In this document: one piece after another, positions 61,001 to 64,000 of the stretch
How the letters are laid out: every line of letters starts with the position of its first letter
Numbering within the stretch: the stretch's first letter is position 1
Program-made: the position numbers and the translations under genes
The notes under the pieces: generated by a model
The model's input: the letters and a program-made list of their open reading frames with translations, nothing else
Databases searched by the model: none
Told to the model about the DNA's origin: nothing
DNA from: Bacteroidota bacterium
Lineage (GTDB): Bacteria; Bacteroidota; Bacteroidia; UKL13-3
Reading direction: 5' to 3'
NCBI GenBank assembly: GCA_040388375.1
Contig: JAZKBU010000001.1
Span: 417,247 to 481,246, forward strand
Length of the DNA: 64,000 nt

Positions 61001-62173
61001 CCAAACCCTTAAACATACCCTGAAAGTACCGGGGTCAAAAGCGGCTATACGTGGGTTACTAACAGTATTACTCGGATTAAAATAGTTAGGGAATGCATTG
61101 GGGTCGGTAGCACAGGTAGCACAAGGTGGATCAAAGCTCCATTCCCACTGGTTAGGACCATTGGTTGATAAATCAATCAATGGTGCTTCTTCACTAAAAC
61201 CAAGCTTACGTTTAAAACTGATAAAATCGGCTCGGGGTTTTTGGCTTGGGGTGTCTACATAAATAAATTTAACAATAGAATCTAATAAGGAATCGCGTTT
61301 AGCATTGTTTACAGCCAATAATTTTACACGTTTTAAACCCGGTGAGGTAAAAGTATAAGTAAAGTGGTTGCTGTATTTAGCTGTATCAATATAACCTGCA
61401 TAAATACCCGCTGTAGTACGGTTGTAACCGGGGTATAATGGGTTTTCATCAGGTAAATTCCAGAACACACGGCTTTGGAAACTTGAAGTGTTTAATAAAG
61501 TTTGTGGGCTGTTTATCCAAACGGTATCAGGTGTGTAAAAATTAGCAATAGGAGGTAGTAATGAGCTAGAGCCGCCTGCAATAAATGTAATACCTCCATG
61601 TAAACCACGGGGATAATTAACAGGAGTTGCCGGAGGAATACCCCCCCCCCAACTTATATTATCACCAGTTAAGATATCTACTCCTCCACCTGAAAAAACA
61701 TTAACACTACCGGCTGTTAGAGTCATATAACTAACAGTAGTACCTCCAACACACATACCATATGTTGAATTTGCAGGTATAACAATTGTCAACGTATTAC
61801 CTGAAATAGCAGTTACTACTCCTGTAGTAGAAAGCGTACCCGTAAATGCAGAAACCCATCCATTTTGTCCAGCACCAACAGTTCCTTGATTCCAAGTAGC
61901 CCCTGCTGACATAATAGGGGTTGGGTTATAAAGTATTTCAATGGCATTGGCAGCATTAGCACCCAAAAAACAATTAACTTCTGTAATAATTATTGGAAAG
62001 TTATTGTTGTTGCGCACATTAAATGTAATCATTGATGCTCCATTATTTTGCGTATGTGTAGTATTAATGGTTGTTTGTGCACTTACTTGAGTAGATACAC
62101 AAAACAACATAACCGAAATAAGGCTAAATAAAAGTTTAAGCCGTGCATTAATGTAAAGTTTATTCATAATCAT
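58073..62173 (-). CDS. Giant T9SS-secreted adhesin-like protein (PKD, CUB-like, GEVED, five DUF5011 domains)
   Basis: 1366 residues. Signal peptide (FSLISVMLFCVSTQVSAQ). Regions in order: beta-rich N-terminal part (~40-210), PKD-like repeats (NFYTPDTVWINSPQTLLNTS and NFNIPDTFYSNQPVSYVNTS), a CUB-like segment around 440-590, a GEVED-like domain (YKVWIDLNFNASFENNELIL, ~810-860), five Ig-like DUF5011 domains of about 78 residues (~870-1262; each with GxYxxxYxVxDxxGN), and a type A T9SS sorting domain (~1290-1366; YPSPSKGMVYVEM, TGQLVQ, NGLYFMRIVTEKG). A surface or secreted adhesin is inferred. A poly-G run is in the N-terminal part. Confidence 0.9.
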   Translation of the reverse strand: MIMNKLYINARLKLLFSLISVMLFCVSTQVSAQTTINTTHTQNNGASMITFNVRNNNNFPIIITEVNCFLGANAANAIEILYNPTPIMSAGATWNQGTVGAGQNGWVSAFTGTLSTTGVVTAISGNTLTIVIPANSTYGMCVGGTTVSYMTLTAGSVNVFSGGGVDILTGDNISWGGGIPPATPVNYPRGLHGGITFIAGGSSSLLPPIANFYTPDTVWINSPQTLLNTSSFQSRVFWNLPDENPLYPGYNRTTAGIYAGYIDTAKYSNHFTYTFTSPGLKRVKLLAVNNAKRDSLLDSIVKFIYVDTPSQKPRADFISFKRKLGFSEEAPLIDLSTNGPNQWEWSFDPPCATCATDPNAFPNYFNPSNTVSNPRIAAFDPGTFRVCLRVWNDRGTDSICKPGYIQVFTGINMCAGTSYQSSEQVGFLYGVSGPYTSYARSLWSPSCPGFTIAPCADSVILYVERIKMLPGDSIEIFNGPNTSAPRIRALGASTTGQLPLTAAQSVIRGGSSLSFKYKPGSASIPSGYDSATFAFRWEAKAATYGKPTANFNIPDTFYSNQPVSYVNTSTGTLMQYSWDTDGNGLFDSTSANPTRTFLITTPLSRVISMVAYNCVGSDTIRKTVTFLPINRAPIARFTADKFLGFNTDTFRLLDQSIYGVTQWKWVFSPNAVQFINGTSATSQSPQVRLTSPVAYTIRLVTTNNFGIDSVTKTAFIQINAYQTPGAGTVFSSVADATMGITRVRLSSVDSSFTNPTSPTYQYINTKTQLANVNRGGKYAIVVNRPNAGTNMDYKVWIDLNFNASFENNELILNKINNGDAQLTDTIIIPATQGYGTTRMRVGTDLANSTQFNSVYSVIGMFKDFNVAINKDNVKPSIVLNGTNILRTEINKTFNDPWVLAMDNIEGNVSGRVETISTVDTSNLGVYTVKYFVKDYSGNVSDTLVRTVIVELNNTGPILILTPPTVVTLEVNTDYIEPGFIALDNTGNDVRNNVIITTDLNKTKVGNYTMTYSITDAFNFNKTMTRTIEVRDRTAPVITKKYAGLVYKHQINSVFNPLNIITATDNYDKSLSVTFNSGVNPNNIGQYFVVYNVTDSSGNAAVTFTASVEVSDYIKPGISLNGNQTEEVEVYEVFNDPGVSVSDNYCHINTLVTVVTPSNLRTDSLGTFMVTYVVTDCVGNKDSVTRNVSVVKHSLPVIKLLGTNPTNMLRFCDFVEPGFTVEDRYYSGLANNVIRDLSALQNDVPGVYPISYVVTDPSGNRSVTVIRQVSVSEQVCNTGLYENVFETYFNMYPSPSKGMVYVEMKNNIAIQGIEVYTVTGQLVQKTEGNTFVQDKTSLDMSSQSNGLYFMRIVTEKGTYSKSFVINK
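61641..61650. repeat. Homopolymer of ten C (poly-G in coding strand)
   Basis: C10 within the T9SS gene around codons 175-178 (NISWGGGIPP). The frame is intact at this length. Runs of this type are classical slipped-strand hot spots. Confidence 0.85.
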
Positions 62174-62365
62174 TTGTTCGTTTTAAATGTAATACGTATT
62201 ACAACTTTGAAAAGTTTGTAGTTTTCGAATTTAAATTATTTTTTTTATATGTTCATTATAATGTATCTTAATATCTCCTTAAATGTAACATTTATTACTG
62301 ATAAACAGGTAATAACACATAAAACCAGAAAACAAATTGGCCGTTTTTTTACACCCTATTTACAA

Positions 62366-62397
62366 CAAAAAAGCCAACTCAAATGAGTTGGCTTTTT
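62366..62397. terminator. Intrinsic terminator, duplicate
   Basis: Same AAAAAAGCCAACTCA/TGAGTTGGCTTTTTT hairpin as at 57993-58024, placed after the upstream paralogue's stop on the minus strand. Hence each paralogue is its own transcription unit. Confidence 0.88.
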
Positions 62398-62447
62398 TGT
62401 TTCTTACTAATTGTTTTATTGATTCGCTAGTTAAACGAACGTAATTC

Positions 62448-64000
62448 TTATTTGTTAATAACAAATGATTTACTGTAAGTACCTTTTTCAGTAACAATTC
62501 TCATAAAGTATAAACCATTGCTTTGGCTACTCATGTCTAAACTTGTTTTGTCTTGAACAAAAGTGTTACCTTCTGTTTTTTGTACCAACTGTCCTGTTAC
62601 TGTGTATACTTCTATACCTTGTATGGCTATGTTGTTTTTCATCTCCACATATACCATTCCTTTACTTGGTGATGGATACATGTTAAAGTAAGTCTCAAAT
62701 ACATTTTCGTATAAACCGGTGTTACATACTTGTTCTGATACGCTAACTTGACGAATAACAGTTACTGAGCGATTACCAGAAGGGTCTGTTACTACATAAC
62801 TTATTGGATATACTCCCGGTACATCATTTTGTAAAGCTGATAAATCTCTGATTACATTGTTAGCTAAACCACTGTAGTATCTATCTTCTACTGTAAAGCC
62901 AGGCTCAACAAAATCACAGAAACGTAACATATTGGTAGGGTTAGTTCCCAATAGTTTAATAACAGGTAAGCTGTGTTTCACCACACTTACATTTCTGGTT
63001 ACACTGTCTTTATTACCCACACAGTCTGTTACCACATAAGTTACCATAAAGGTTCCTAATGAATCGGTACGTAAGTTGCTTGGTGTAACTACCGTTACCA
63101 ATGTGTTTATATGGCAATAGTTATCGCTCACACTCACACCAGGGTCATTAAATACTTCGTATACTTCTACCTCTTCTGTTTGGTTACCATTTAAGCTGAT
63201 GCCCGGTTTAATATAATCACTCACCTCTACCGATGCTGTGAAAGTCACCGCTGCATTGCCTGATGAATCCGTTACATTATATACCACAAAGTACTGGCCT
63301 ATATTGTTAGGGTTCACACCACTGTTAAAGGTTACACTTAAACTCTTATCATAATTATCTGTTGCAGTAATAATGTTCAATGGGTTGAATACAGAGTTAA
63401 TCTGGTGTTTGTATACCAAACCTGCATATTTTTTGGTAATAACAGGAGCTGTCCTGTCTCTTACCTCAATAGTTCTGGTCATGGTTTTATTAAAGTTAAA
63501 TGCATCTGTAATGCTATAAGTCATCGTATAATTACCTACTTTGGTTTTATTTAAATCGGTAGTTATAATTACATTGTTTCTTACATCATTACCCGTATTG
63601 TCTAAAGCAATAAAACCAGGTTCTATATAATCTGTGTTTACCTCTAAAGTTACTACTGTTGGTGGTGTTAATATTAAGATAGGTCCTGTATTGTTTAACT
63701 CAACAATGACAGTACGAACCAAGGTGTCTGATACATTACCTGAGTAATCTTTTACAAAGTATTTAACCGTGTACACCCCTAAATTGCTGGTGTCAACAGT
63801 AGAAATTGTTTCTACTCTGCCTGATACGTTACCTTCTATATTATCCATAGCTAATACCCAAGGGTCATTGAAAGTTTTATGGATTTCAGTGCGTAGGATA
63901 TTAGTGCCATTTAAAGCAATACTTGGTTTTACATTGTCTTTATTGATAGCTACATTAAAGTCTTTAAACATACCTATTACCGAGTACACTGAATTAAACT
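62448..64000 (-). CDS. T9SS adhesin-like paralogue (5' part beyond window)
   Basis: At least 517 residues visible; the true N-terminus lies beyond the right edge, and the first Met in view (63989) is internal. Contains the end of the GEVED-like region, all five DUF5011 domains and the T9SS sorting domain. It differs from the complete copy by only two residues over 513: IALNGTN versus IVLNGTN, and RTEIHKTF versus RTEINKTF. Being adjacent in the same direction, the two genes are a tandem duplication kept alike, probably by gene conversion. Confidence 0.9.
   Translation of the reverse strand, partial: FNSVYSVIGMFKDFNVAINKDNVKPSIALNGTNILRTEIHKTFNDPWVLAMDNIEGNVSGRVETISTVDTSNLGVYTVKYFVKDYSGNVSDTLVRTVIVELNNTGPILILTPPTVVTLEVNTDYIEPGFIALDNTGNDVRNNVIITTDLNKTKVGNYTMTYSITDAFNFNKTMTRTIEVRDRTAPVITKKYAGLVYKHQINSVFNPLNIITATDNYDKSLSVTFNSGVNPNNIGQYFVVYNVTDSSGNAAVTFTASVEVSDYIKPGISLNGNQTEEVEVYEVFNDPGVSVSDNYCHINTLVTVVTPSNLRTDSLGTFMVTYVVTDCVGNKDSVTRNVSVVKHSLPVIKLLGTNPTNMLRFCDFVEPGFTVEDRYYSGLANNVIRDLSALQNDVPGVYPISYVVTDPSGNRSVTVIRQVSVSEQVCNTGLYENVFETYFNMYPSPSKGMVYVEMKNNIAIQGIEVYTVTGQLVQKTEGNTFVQDKTSLDMSSQSNGLYFMRIVTEKGTYSKSFVINK

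Larger units (their letters stand above)
62348..64000. repeat. Tandem duplicate of 57975-59625
   Basis: Nearly identical copy offset by 4375 bp with no indel inside the coding part (marker CATTGAA at 59491 and 63866). It includes the terminator, the T9SS domain and the DUF5011 repeats, and runs off the right edge. By reading, no differences between about 58140 and 59420; substitutions cluster at both ends. Confidence 0.9.

Noticed and set aside
63979..63989. Met at 63989 as the start of the second T9SS gene
   Set aside because: The homologous residue in the complete copy is internal; the gene clearly continues beyond the right edge.

Overview
The window is chromosomal DNA from a member of the phylum Bacteroidota. 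It is AT-rich by eye. Phylum signatures include two TonB-dependent receptor/DUF4249 pairs, proteins with type IX secretion (T9SS) C-terminal sorting domains, a fused SecDF, an exbB/exbD pair, LytTR/LytS-type signalling, DUF4421 and DUF4468 families, and promoters of the TTG-N(17-23)-TAnnTTTG type. Order or genus cannot be fixed from the sequence alone.

Layout. 1-6 kb: an aldehyde dehydrogenase (cut by the left edge) divergent from an AraC regulator, then a TonB receptor/DUF4249 pair. 6-10 kb (minus strand): asnS, a DUF4421 protein and a BamA/TamA-like barrel. 10-15 kb (plus): lemA with two TPM-domain genes, an AlkD-like protein, a 3'-5' exonuclease, an AraC regulator and a SnoaL-like protein. 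14.9-25.6 kb is accessory DNA. It holds dense palindromic repeats, three gene units with integron-cassette-like borders, a regular hairpin array, two AT-rich orphan genes, and a VOC/YCII/ECF42-like sigma module. 26-46 kb is core: udk, exbBD, secDF, a FAH-family hydrolase, dgt, an LpxL-like acyltransferase, an M28 peptidase, a cyclophilin, carB, an isoaspartyl peptidase, a five-repeat carbohydrate-binding-like lipoprotein and a LytS/LytTR system. 46-58 kb: a second TonB receptor/DUF4249 pair, a membrane AraC regulator, two divergent isocitrate dehydrogenases of different families, a thioredoxin, an alpha/beta hydrolase, DUF4468, and a MenI-like/MenF pair. 58-64 kb: a giant T9SS adhesin-like gene and, upstream of it, a nearly identical tandem copy cut by the right edge.

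The most unusual signal is at 15.2-18.9 kb. Three consecutive minus-strand gene units each start and end with their own private 9-10 bp inverted pair: GTTAGTGGC/GCCACTAAC, GTTACGCGTG/CACGCATAAC and GTTACCTGC/GCAGGTAAA. Just past each stop codon lies a G^TTA-type site followed by a variable stem. In two units this is a full imperfect stem of about 130 bp; in the third only half remains. Between units lies a conserved non-coding element containing a CTTGTTGGTG palindrome. This is the R'/R'' logic of integron gene cassettes and attC sites, but with poor fit to the proteobacterial consensus, a long constant spacer, and no integrase in the window.

Other structures without an obvious textbook label are five GC-rich hairpins at a steady 40-41 bp pitch (20847-21025), an intrinsic terminator whose T-tract runs straight into the ATG of the sigma factor gene (23985-24024), and a 15-bp perfect stem spanning the stop codon of the same gene (25251-25306).
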